DNA from: Archangium lansingense
Lineage (GTDB): Bacteria; Myxococcota; Myxococcia; Myxococcales; Myxococcaceae
Direction: 5' to 3'
Assembly (NCBI RefSeq): GCF_026626635.1
Contig: NZ_JAPNKA010000001.1
Span: 62,001-126,000, forward strand
DNA length: 64,000 nt
Shown here: positions 56,530 to 64,000 of the stretch, piece by piece
How the letters are laid out: every line of letters starts with the position of its first letter
Position numbering within the stretch: the stretch's first letter is position 1
Position numbers and translations under genes: made by a program
Notes under the pieces: model-generated
Database searches by the model: none
What the model saw: only the letters and a program-made list of their open reading frames with translations
What the model was told of the DNA's origin: nothing

Positions 56530-58641
56530 TTGTCCCAGCCCCTGCACCGCCGGACTGTCTTGAAGTGTCTCGTCGCCGCGGCGGCGAGCACCGCCTTCGG
56601 CTGTCATGACGATGAGCCACCCGTGGACGACGGGCGTGCGTACTTCCCTCAGTCAGTGGCCTCGGGAGACCCACGTGCCACCAGCGTGGTGCTGTGGACG
56701 CGCATGGTGGACCCCGATCGTCCGGACACCGATGTTGCGATCACCCTGGTGGTCGCCCTGGACGAGGACTTCAAACACCGCGTCCTGGAGCGCACCGGAC
56801 TGCTCGCTCAATCCGCGCATGATCATGCTCTCAAGGTGAAGGTGACGCGTCTGGAGCCGAGGACGCGCTACTACTATCGCTTCATCCTCGAGAAGGACGG
56901 CCAACGTCTGGGCTCGCCCGTGGGCCGCACTCGCACCGCTCCCGCCTCCGGCACGAATACGTCCGTCCGATTCGCGGTGGCCAACTGTCAGGACTTCCGC
57001 GGGCGCTACTACAACTCCTGGCACCGCCTGCTACAGCTCGACGAGGAGCTCGACTTCGTCCTGTTCATCGGCGACTACATCTACGAGGCCGACTCTTCGC
57101 TCGTGCCCTCGACGGACCCCACGCGCAACGTGCGCTTCACCGACCCCGGCTCCGCCCTGCCCAGGGACATGGGCGGGGGACGCGTGGAGCTCGTTGCTCA
57201 GTCGGTGTCCAACTACCGCGACCTCTACCGCACCTACCGCTCGGACCCCTTCCTGCAACAGGTGCACGAGCGCTACCCGTTCATCGTCACCTGGGATGAC
57301 CACGAGTTCTCCAACGACTGCTGGGACGCGCACGCCACGTACACCGATGGGCGCACCGATGAGTTCCAGCCCGAGCGGCGGCGCAACGCGGAGCTTGCCT
57401 TCTTCGAGTACATGCCCCTCGACAACACCGATGCGCCTCCAGGTGCCATCGACCTGGAGGGAGTGCCTCGTTACCCAGACACGCGTATCTGGCGTGACTT
57501 CGTCTTTGGCAAGCACCTGCGGCTGCTCGTCACCGACTACCGCACCCACCGGCCGGACCATCTCATCCCCGAGGATGCCTACCCCGCCACGGTGGCCATG
57601 GATGCGGCGGTGCTGGCCTCACTGGGTCTCACGGAGGCCTTCTCGGCGGATGCCTTCGCCTATGTGAACATCGGCGAGTTCCCCGCGCAGCAGGCTGTGC
57701 TGCGGGGCGCGTACGTGCAGCTCGCGGTGGGGGCGGGGCTGTCGTCCGAGGAGGCCTCGGCGCGGGCAGTGGCGGCCGTGCAGGGCAACCTCGCGCTGGC
57801 CTACGTCAACCCCGTGTTGGTGGCGGCGGCTCAGCCGGGGGCGGGGCCTATCGACCCGGTGGGAAATCCTCGGGGGCTGGCCTTCGTGCACATGGGGAAG
57901 CAGGACCTCTTCACCAGCATCGGCGCTCGCAACGTGGTCATCAAAGACACCTTCGATGTGTACGCCGCCTGGCGGTATGCCACCTCCGGCCGCGAGGCCC
58001 AGGACGCGCTCGGCGAGGCCCAGGAGGCCTGGCTGCTGGAGGCGGGTGAGGGCGCTCAGACGTGGAAGGTGGTGGCGAGCTCGGTGTCCACGACGTCGAT
58101 GATCTGGGACCTGAGGAACAAGCCGGACGTCGAGCCGCCCACGGTGCGCAACCGGTACTACTTCAGCGTGGACCAGTGGGACGGCTTCCCCGACAAGCGG
58201 CGCGAGCTGTTCACGGCCCTGCGGGAGCGAGCCGGTGGCCGTACGCTCGTCGTCGCGGGGGACATTCATGCGGCCTTCGCGTCGGTGGAGCACGGGGTGC
58301 CAGCCCTCACCGCGCCTGCCATTGCCTCCGCTGCCGTGCAGGAGGAGGCGGGCGAGGCGGTGGAGGCCGCGGGCTTCCCTCCTGGAACGGCTGTCTATCG
58401 CTACGTCGTCACCGAACAGGAGGCCACCTTCCGCGAGGGCAACCCGGGTATCACCTTCGTGGACAGCGACGCCCACGGCTTCACAGTGCTGGAGGTGGGC
58501 CCCGAGGTGGTGCGGGCCGCGTACCACCTCATCCCCAGCAGCGAGGTCCGGGTGAACTACGCGGAGCAGCCGGAGAAGCTCGCCGCACGCTTCTCCCGCC
58601 AGGACTTCCTCGTACGGCCCGGCGTCATCGACGTGGCGTGA
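56530..58641 (+). CDS. phoD: PhoD-family alkaline phosphatase, Tat-type
   Basis: A 703-residue metallophosphoesterase of the PhoD family (Ca2+ and Fe3+ dependent phosphodiesterase/monoesterase). The signal begins HRRTVLKCLVAAAAST, a twin-arginine motif, and ends in AFGC, a possible lipobox. Visible metal and active-site blocks are VANCQDF, FIGDYIYE, TWDDHEFSNDCW and VAGDIHAAF. It releases phosphate from organic phosphate outside the cytosol. TTG 56530 is chosen because GGAGGAG lies 6 bases before it and the Tat signal follows directly; longer ATG starts are unlikely. Confidence 0.88.
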   Translation: MSQPLHRRTVLKCLVAAAASTAFGCHDDEPPVDDGRAYFPQSVASGDPRATSVVLWTRMVDPDRPDTDVAITLVVALDEDFKHRVLERTGLLAQSAHDHALKVKVTRLEPRTRYYYRFILEKDGQRLGSPVGRTRTAPASGTNTSVRFAVANCQDFRGRYYNSWHRLLQLDEELDFVLFIGDYIYEADSSLVPSTDPTRNVRFTDPGSALPRDMGGGRVELVAQSVSNYRDLYRTYRSDPFLQQVHERYPFIVTWDDHEFSNDCWDAHATYTDGRTDEFQPERRRNAELAFFEYMPLDNTDAPPGAIDLEGVPRYPDTRIWRDFVFGKHLRLLVTDYRTHRPDHLIPEDAYPATVAMDAAVLASLGLTEAFSADAFAYVNIGEFPAQQAVLRGAYVQLAVGAGLSSEEASARAVAAVQGNLALAYVNPVLVAAAQPGAGPIDPVGNPRGLAFVHMGKQDLFTSIGARNVVIKDTFDVYAAWRYATSGREAQDALGEAQEAWLLEAGEGAQTWKVVASSVSTTSMIWDLRNKPDVEPPTVRNRYYFSVDQWDGFPDKRRELFTALRERAGGRTLVVAGDIHAAFASVEHGVPALTAPAIASAAVQEEAGEAVEAAGFPPGTAVYRYVVTEQEATFREGNPGITFVDSDAHGFTVLEVGPEVVRAAYHLIPSSEVRVNYAEQPEKLAARFSRQDFLVRPGVIDVA

Positions 58642-58701
58642 GGGCCGCGAGGTGTCTTGAGCCCTTTCAGGTGAGTCCGTGAAGGCGTGCCCGCGGCCAT
58701 T

Positions 58702-58726
58702 TCCCCTCTCCTCCCGGGAGAGGGAG
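58702..58726. terminator. hairpin between convergent genes, repeat fragment
   Basis: TCCCCTCTC and GAGAGGGA arms around CTCCCGG lie between the ends of phoD and the convergent cyclase/ATPase gene. It resembles the core of the CCCTCTCC family and may stop transcription from both sides. Confidence 0.5.
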
Positions 58727-58740
58727 CATTCATCACTGTA

Positions 58741-61700
58741 TTAAAGGGCGGACGCCTTCGCGGGAGCGGGCAACAGGGGCGCCTCCAGGGCATCGAGCGC
58801 CTGCAGCGGGCCCTTTGCGCCCAGGTGCTCGAAGATGTGGCGGGCTCGGGAGAGGTGGAGCGCCCGAGTGCCGCCGAGAGCGGAGGTCCGGGCCAGCTCG
58901 TAATGGGCGAGCCCCTCGTCGGTGGGCATGCGCCAGGTGCGAGCGAGCTCCAGGGCTCGCTGCCACAACACCTGGGCGCGCTCGGGACGGCCTTCGAGCC
59001 AGGCCCGCGTCCCTTCGAGGCGGGCGGTGCGGCTGCGAGCGGTAGGGTGGAGCCGGCTCACCTTACGCAGCACCCGGAGGGAAGCGATGGCCAGTGCCCG
59101 AGGCTCGGAGTCTCCGGCGCCTCGCGCGGTCTCCCAGAGCTCCAGACACGCCTGCACCAGCGAGGTGAGGGAGGTGAGATCGGACCACACCAGCAGCGGG
59201 CGCTGACGCAGCAGGCGCAAGGCCTCACGCGCATGGACGAGCACCCGGGCGTGCTCTCCCTGTCGCTGGGCCACGAGCGCCGCGTTGCAGCGGAAGCGCA
59301 GCACGTTGAGCGGGTCCGCCAGGGCCAACAGCACCTCCGCCTCGCGCAGCCTCTCGGCGGCCTCCTCCAGCCGCGCGAGCAGCAACAGCGTGGGAGTCAT
59401 CTCCGTGAGGGCCCACAGCACGTTGATGACGTTGGAGACATCGTTCGCCACGGCCAGCATGGACTCGCGCACGTACTGGGCGGCACCCGGCTCGCGAGCC
59501 AGCTCCAGCCCCATGCCCAGCACCTCCAGGCCGGTGCACAGGGTGAAGGGATTGTTGTGGCGGCGGGCCCCGGCGATGCCCTGCTCCGCCAGCCGCAGGC
59601 CCTCTTCCCAACGCCCGAAGGTCAGGTGCAAGGCGCCCTCGACAATGTCGGTAGGCGGGTTCCTCGCGTCCACCGAGGCGCTGACGCGGCGGAAGTAGCG
59701 CCTCGCCAGCCCATCCATCCGGCCCAGGCCCGCCATGTAACCCAGCGAGTTGTAGGCCGCGGTGGCGGTGGAGAAGTCGCGCGCCGTCTCCGCCAGGTTC
59801 ACGGCGGCGAAGTTGGCGGTGAAGTGCTCCAGCATCTGGCCTGCGTAGAAAGTCTGCTCGGAGAGGGTGCTGAAGATGCTGGCGGCCAGGGAGAGCCGCT
59901 CCCGCTCTTCTTCCGAGCGCGGTGCCGGCAGCCAGCGCCCCAGCAGCATGCGCCCCACGTGCCGCACCACCTCCCTCGCCAGCCGGCCGCCCCAACCCGC
60001 ACGAGTGCCAGGCCGCGTCTGTCCCAGCAGGCGGAGCGCGCTGTCACAGTGGCGCAGGCTGTGCTCCGTCTCGCCCAGCGCGTGGTACGCGGCGCCGAGC
60101 CGTGCGCTCCAGCGGGCCTCGCGCATCGTGTCCATTGGCTCGGCACCGCTGGCGGCCAGTCCCAGGGCGCGCTTGAGCAGGGCCACCGTTTCCGCGTGGG
60201 CCCCGCGCGAGACCGCGGCCTCCGCGGCCCGCTCCAGGTGCTCCAGCGCTCGCTCGGGCTGCTCCGCCAGCCGCCAGTGGTGCGCCAGCAGCGGTTGGAG
60301 CTGTTCGCCTCGCTCCTCCTGGTCGCGCTCGTGCAGCAGCGCCACGGCGCGGTGCAGCTCCCGGCGCTGGGCGAAGGCCATCAGGTGGTAGGCCGCCTCC
60401 TGGATGAGCACGTGCTTGAAGGCATACACCGGGCCGGAGCCAGAGTCTTCTCGCTGCACGAGGTCCAACCGCTCCAGCTCGGCGAGCTGTTGTGGCAGCG
60501 TGGGACGGTCCGCCTCCACCGGGTGCACGTCGCGCAGCAGCTCGAAGGAGAAGGCACGGCCGAGCACGCTGGCCACCTTCAAGGTGAGCTGCTGTTGCTG
60601 GGTGAGCCGATCAATGCGGCTGGTGATGAGGCCCTGGATGGTGCCGGGCAGCTCCATCGCCAGCTTCTCCAGGGAGCGCGCGCCCAGCCGGCACTCGCCG
60701 CGCTCGATGACGAGGTAGCCGGCATCGCGCAGGGCACACGTCAGCTCCTCGCTGAAGAGGGGGTGTCCCTCGGCTCGGTCCCGGATGAAGGTGGCGGCCT
60801 GGGCGGGCAGGTTCCGCACGCCGAGCCGCTGGCACACCAGTGTCAGCACGTCGTCGTAGGACATGCGCCCCAAGGGCAGGTGCGCCGTGCCGGGCGAGTC
60901 GCGGAGCTGGCGGTACTCGGCGGGGGCCGACTCGCCCGGGGGACGCGTGGAGAGCACCAGCAGCAGCCGCTTCACCCGCCGCTGCACGGCGAGCGCAAGC
61001 TCCCACGAGGCGGAGTCCATCCAGTGCGCGTCGTCCAGCACCACCAGCCGGGGGCGCTCGCGGGTGCAGTCGTCGAGCAGTTGCACCAGCAGCTCGCGGG
61101 TGGTGGCGGCACGCAGGGCGGCCGTCATGTGACGCACCGCCTCGTTCTCCGGCACCTGCACCGGCAGCACGCCGTTGAGGAGCGGAGCCCACGCCTCCTG
61201 TTCGGGCCAGGCGCTCAGCCGCTCCATCAGGCGCGTGGTGCGAGTGGCTTCGTCCGGCAGGCCCTCGAGTCCCAGCAGGCGCGAGAGCACGGCGCGCCAC
61301 ACGTGCCAGACAGGGGAGCCCTCTACCGAGGAGCCCAGGCCCAGCGCGGTGTTCAGTCCGGCGGCCCGGGCACGCTCGATCATCTCGCCCACCAGCACGG
61401 ACTTGCCCATGCCGGCCTCACCCTCGAGCAGCAGGGTGCCACCCACGCCACGCTCGGCCAGGGCCCGCACCGCCGAGGCCAGTCGCGAGCGCTCCTCCTG
61501 GCGGCCCACCAGCCGCGTACTCGGACCGGGCGCCTCCGCGCTCTCGGTGCCCTGCTCGGGGCGGAACACCGGCACCGGGTGCGTAATCCCTCTCATCTTC
61601 AGGGGCGCGAGCGTCTCGAAGCGCAGCCGCGAGGAGGCCTGCCGGAGCGTGGTGGCGTCGCACAGCACGTCGCCCACCGCGGCCTGCATCAGGCGCGCGG

Positions 61701-62838
61701 CGAGGTTCACTGTATGGCCCACCATCACGTACTCGCGCCGCGTGGCTCCGCCCGTGGTGCCGCAGAAGACGCGCCCGGTGGCCAGGCCCAGACGGTACGG
61801 CACCCCCAGGGCCTTCAGCGGGCCCCGAAGGTCCAGCGCGGTCTGCGCCGCGCGCGCCGCGTCGTCCTCGTGTGAGAGCGGGGGCAACCCGAAGGCCGCC
61901 ACCATGATGACGCCCTTGTCGTCCACCACCACCTGGTTGGCGCTGCCCCCGTACCGGAAGAGGACGGATTGGAGGGTGCACAGCGCGCGTTGCAGCTCCT
62001 CGGGCCGCTGGCCGGCGGCAAAGCCGGGTTCGTCCAGGTTGATGAACATCACCGTGACGGTGCGGAACTCGGACAGCCACTGGCCGTGCCCTGCCTCCAG
62101 TCGGTGCGTCACCACTCGCGGGAGGTAGGCGCACAGGGCGGGCGCGAGCTCCGGTGTCACCGGCTCTGGCGGGCGCACGTCCGATAGTGGCACGGGCTCC
62201 ATCGCCACCAGCTTCCAGCCCGCGTTGCCCCGGGGCTTGCCCTGGGCCTCGTGCAGCAGCGGCCAGGCGCGGGGGCCGAGGATGATTTCTCCCGGCTGCG
62301 CCGAGTGCGCCGCCTGGGCCATCTCCAGCAGCGGTTCGCCCGAGGCCAGGAAGTCCCAGCGGCCCTTTTCGCCGCCGACGTCGGACAGCCGCACCGTCCC
62401 GGCGCCGATGCCCACCTTGAGCCGCAGCCGCACCCCGTCCACGGGCTCGCTGCCCTCGATGAGCGACTGGGCCGCCCGGGCGCACTGTGCCGCCAGCCTC
62501 ACTGCGCGCGGCAGCTCTCCATCCGGGTCCGCCGGCCACAGCGCTACTAGCGCGTCTCCGGCGAAGCGCAGGATGTCTCCACCATGCGCGAGGATGGTGT
62601 CGATGAGCCGGGAGAAGAAGGTGTCGAGGATGCCGCGCAGCCGCTCGGCGCCGGAGGGACCGCTGTTCTCCAGGGCCTCGGCCATGGCGGTGAAACCCGT
62701 CAGGTCGGCGAAGAGCACCGCGCCCTGCTGCTCACGCAGGGCTCCGGCGCGAGGCCGCGAGGTGTCCTCCTGGAGGGCGCGTACCAAGGAACCAGGCAGG
62801 AACGCCGCGAGTGCGTGCAGCCTCGAAGGGAAATTCAT
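58741..62838 (-). CDS. tandem class III cyclase / AAA-type ATPase / TPR regulator
   Basis: A 1365-residue protein built like soluble adenylyl cyclase. Two cyclase homology domains (about 38-200 and 258-425) are followed by a STAND/AAA ATPase (Walker A GEAGMGKS at 473-480, Walker B LVVLDDAHW further on) and a long helical TPR-like region. Domain 1 has the two metal aspartates (FADLTGF D45; RFAGDAL D95) but not the NxxxR pair; domain 2 has VNLAAR (N378, R382) but a poor metal site (FINLDEPGF). Together they could form one active site. The product would be cAMP. No signal peptide. ATG 62838 is used because the first domain begins soon after. Confidence 0.88.
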   Translation of the reverse strand: MNFPSRLHALAAFLPGSLVRALQEDTSRPRAGALREQQGAVLFADLTGFTAMAEALENSGPSGAERLRGILDTFFSRLIDTILAHGGDILRFAGDALVALWPADPDGELPRAVRLAAQCARAAQSLIEGSEPVDGVRLRLKVGIGAGTVRLSDVGGEKGRWDFLASGEPLLEMAQAAHSAQPGEIILGPRAWPLLHEAQGKPRGNAGWKLVAMEPVPLSDVRPPEPVTPELAPALCAYLPRVVTHRLEAGHGQWLSEFRTVTVMFINLDEPGFAAGQRPEELQRALCTLQSVLFRYGGSANQVVVDDKGVIMVAAFGLPPLSHEDDAARAAQTALDLRGPLKALGVPYRLGLATGRVFCGTTGGATRREYVMVGHTVNLAARLMQAAVGDVLCDATTLRQASSRLRFETLAPLKMRGITHPVPVFRPEQGTESAEAPGPSTRLVGRQEERSRLASAVRALAERGVGGTLLLEGEAGMGKSVLVGEMIERARAAGLNTALGLGSSVEGSPVWHVWRAVLSRLLGLEGLPDEATRTTRLMERLSAWPEQEAWAPLLNGVLPVQVPENEAVRHMTAALRAATTRELLVQLLDDCTRERPRLVVLDDAHWMDSASWELALAVQRRVKRLLLVLSTRPPGESAPAEYRQLRDSPGTAHLPLGRMSYDDVLTLVCQRLGVRNLPAQAATFIRDRAEGHPLFSEELTCALRDAGYLVIERGECRLGARSLEKLAMELPGTIQGLITSRIDRLTQQQQLTLKVASVLGRAFSFELLRDVHPVEADRPTLPQQLAELERLDLVQREDSGSGPVYAFKHVLIQEAAYHLMAFAQRRELHRAVALLHERDQEERGEQLQPLLAHHWRLAEQPERALEHLERAAEAAVSRGAHAETVALLKRALGLAASGAEPMDTMREARWSARLGAAYHALGETEHSLRHCDSALRLLGQTRPGTRAGWGGRLAREVVRHVGRMLLGRWLPAPRSEEERERLSLAASIFSTLSEQTFYAGQMLEHFTANFAAVNLAETARDFSTATAAYNSLGYMAGLGRMDGLARRYFRRVSASVDARNPPTDIVEGALHLTFGRWEEGLRLAEQGIAGARRHNNPFTLCTGLEVLGMGLELAREPGAAQYVRESMLAVANDVSNVINVLWALTEMTPTLLLLARLEEAAERLREAEVLLALADPLNVLRFRCNAALVAQRQGEHARVLVHAREALRLLRQRPLLVWSDLTSLTSLVQACLELWETARGAGDSEPRALAIASLRVLRKVSRLHPTARSRTARLEGTRAWLEGRPERAQVLWQRALELARTWRMPTDEGLAHYELARTSALGGTRALHLSRARHIFEHLGAKGPLQALDALEAPLLPAPAKASAL

Positions 62839-63165
62839 GCCGGACCACACCACCGCCGGGAGGGGGGAGACCCGGGGGCGGAAGAGGGCCCATTCGTAGC
62901 AGATGGTTGTCGCTCCAGCCACCTTGGATACGGGGCCCGAGAGCGAGCAGGCAGGCGAGCAGGGCCCGCTGTTCACCCGGAGTCTGGGCCCGTGCCTCGC
63001 GAGGTTCCTCTGTCAGGCGAGAGCGGGGCTCGCGCGGCGTGAGAATGAAGGAGCGCTCGCGCGCCAAGGAGTCGCGGAGGAGTCGGAGGCGCCCGACAGA
63101 ATGGGAGTCTCCCATCGGAGGCGCTGCGCCTGGGGGCCTTCGCTTCCGTGGGACTGGGGTGAACA
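62839..63165. other. divergent intergenic region
   Basis: These 327 bases lie between the divergent starts of the cyclase/ATPase and the last lipoprotein gene. No gene or repeat is supported. Both promoters should be here. Confidence 0.5.
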
Positions 63166-64000
63166 ATGCTCGCAGACTCGCTTCGGGCCCGGCGGACGGG
63201 CCTGCTGCTCGCCCTGGCCCTGCTGTCCACCGGCTGCGCGTCACTGACGCCACCGCCCGGTATGGGAACGGGCCTGCGCTACACGCTGGGCGAGGCTCCG
63301 GGGCATTCATCGGTCCAGGGGTCGGGTGTCGAGTCTCGCCACCTCCTCGTCTCAACGCCTGAATCCGAGGCGCCGGAGCGGTTGCATCGGCGCCGGGCCT
63401 CCCGTGCGGAGGTGACGGCCGCGGGCTCGGACAGCGCGGAGCGAGAGGCGCGGCAGCGGGCCCTCGCGGCTCAACTGGCGTTTCGCGGGGCCCTTCGTGA
63501 GGTGTCCGGCTCCACCCGCCGCATCTCAGGCGAGCTCGCCCGGCTCAATGCCAGTGGCTGGGGCCTCGCCAGCGGAAACGGTGTCTTTCTCCGCTACGCC
63601 GGCTACAGCGCCGCGCAACTGCGGTGGATTGACGCCCGGCTCGCCGCTGCCACCCGGCTGGTCAACGCCGCTTCGGAGGTGGAGGACCCGGACATGCAGC
63701 TCGCCCTGCTACGCCTGGCCGGTCCACGGCTCGAGGCCGCCATGATGGGCTCGCTCCTGCTCGCCGTCTGGCTCGACTTCCTCAACATCGCTGACGTCGC
63801 GCTCAGACAACACCTCTACTCCGTGGAGACGCTCTTCGCAGACATGTGGCGCTGGCAGGAGATGCTCGAGCCGGCGATGAGGGCGCTCTCCTCCCTGGAG
63901 CACGGGCAGATGGAGGCCGCGGCGCAAGACGTGCCCCCGCTGGTGGGCCACCTCACGGACGAATTCGCGGCCACCGTGGAGAGAATGCGCGTGGCGGCGG
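63166..64000 (+). CDS. lipoprotein of unknown function, 3' end outside the window
   Basis: At least 278 residues from ATG 63166, open to the end of the window. Basic N-terminus, hydrophobic segment and lipobox LLSTGC (C24), as in the two large lipoproteins at 22946 and 39949. It continues with an Arg/Ala-rich helical region (SAEREARQRALAAQLAFRGAL) and a hydrophobic segment AMMGSLLLAVWLDFL. It does not align with them beyond the signal, but it may be another of the large myxobacterial lipoproteins with a C-terminal toxin domain; the end needed to tell is not here. Confidence 0.65.
   Translation, partial: MLADSLRARRTGLLLALALLSTGCASLTPPPGMGTGLRYTLGEAPGHSSVQGSGVESRHLLVSTPESEAPERLHRRRASRAEVTAAGSDSAEREARQRALAAQLAFRGALREVSGSTRRISGELARLNASGWGLASGNGVFLRYAGYSAAQLRWIDARLAAATRLVNAASEVEDPDMQLALLRLAGPRLEAAMMGSLLLAVWLDFLNIADVALRQHLYSVETLFADMWRWQEMLEPAMRALSSLEHGQMEAAAQDVPPLVGHLTDEFAATVERMRVAA

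Noticed and set aside
58687-61875. 1062-codon plus-strand frame opposite the cyclase/ATPase
   Set aside because: Shadow frame; the minus strand has cyclase and Walker motifs.

Overview
The window looks like chromosomal DNA of a myxobacterium of the Cystobacter/Archangium/Hyalangium/Stigmatella type. The signs are very high G+C with strong third-position G/C, several sensor kinases, a eukaryotic-like Ser/Thr kinase, families largely confined to Myxococcales (DUF2381, two DUF2378 proteins, large LLSTGC lipoproteins) and G+C-rich intergenic palindromes. No rRNA, tRNA or CRISPR array was seen. The window opens inside one gene (3' end only) and closes inside a lipoprotein gene.

Layout. 0-9 kb: a GAF-type class III nucleotide cyclase preceded by a cysteine-synthase-like enzyme (minus strand), a HAD hydrolase, a Ser/Thr kinase + anchored protein + DUF2381 cassette, and a Ser-rich outer-membrane-like protein. 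8.9-12.7 kb: a DEDD-exonuclease-like gene convergent with a radical SAM/SPASM enzyme and two tandem paralogues of an uncharacterised family whose C-terminus resembles the ribosomal L7/L12 C-terminal domain. 12.9-22.6 kb: a HAMP sensor kinase, a histone-like basic protein, a large unknown protein, a SAF protein, a GT4 glycosyltransferase, a DUF763 protein and a REC-PAS-GAF kinase.

22.6-32.7 kb is an accessory island. It holds an IS701-type transposase remnant, a lipoprotein/cytoplasmic-partner pair (toxin/immunity-like), and a translationally coupled operon of an unknown protein, a PLD-family nuclease and a SNF2-type helicase that has the look of an anti-phage defence system. 32.7-38.5 kb is housekeeping: NAD-malic enzyme, a membrane spermidine-synthase-like fusion and a DUF2378 protein. 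A second copy of the lipoprotein/partner module (38.6-42.3 kb, opposite strand) lies between 31-bp direct repeats made of the last bases of the DUF2378 gene, so it appears to have been inserted at that gene's 3' end.

42.3-64 kb: a 2OG-Fe(II) oxygenase, an FKBP lipoprotein, a cardiolipin-synthase-like lipoprotein, a sterol-desaturase-family hydroxylase, a possible phospholipase-A2-like effector, TPR proteins, a UBP zinc finger, a second DUF2378 protein, a coupled two-kinase signalling pair, oligopeptidase B, GNAT, PhoD, and a 1365-residue tandem cyclase/ATPase organised like soluble adenylyl cyclase. Two palindromic repeat families are scattered between genes: a hairpin with CAACTGGTCCGA arms (three copies) and a ~121-bp MITE-like element with CCCTCTCC...GGTGAGGG ends (two full copies plus fragments).

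The strongest candidates for something not yet described are the helicase-PLD operon, the duplicated lipoprotein/partner modules with their target-site duplication, and the radical SAM/L12-like cluster. Functions given for these are inferences from sequence and context.
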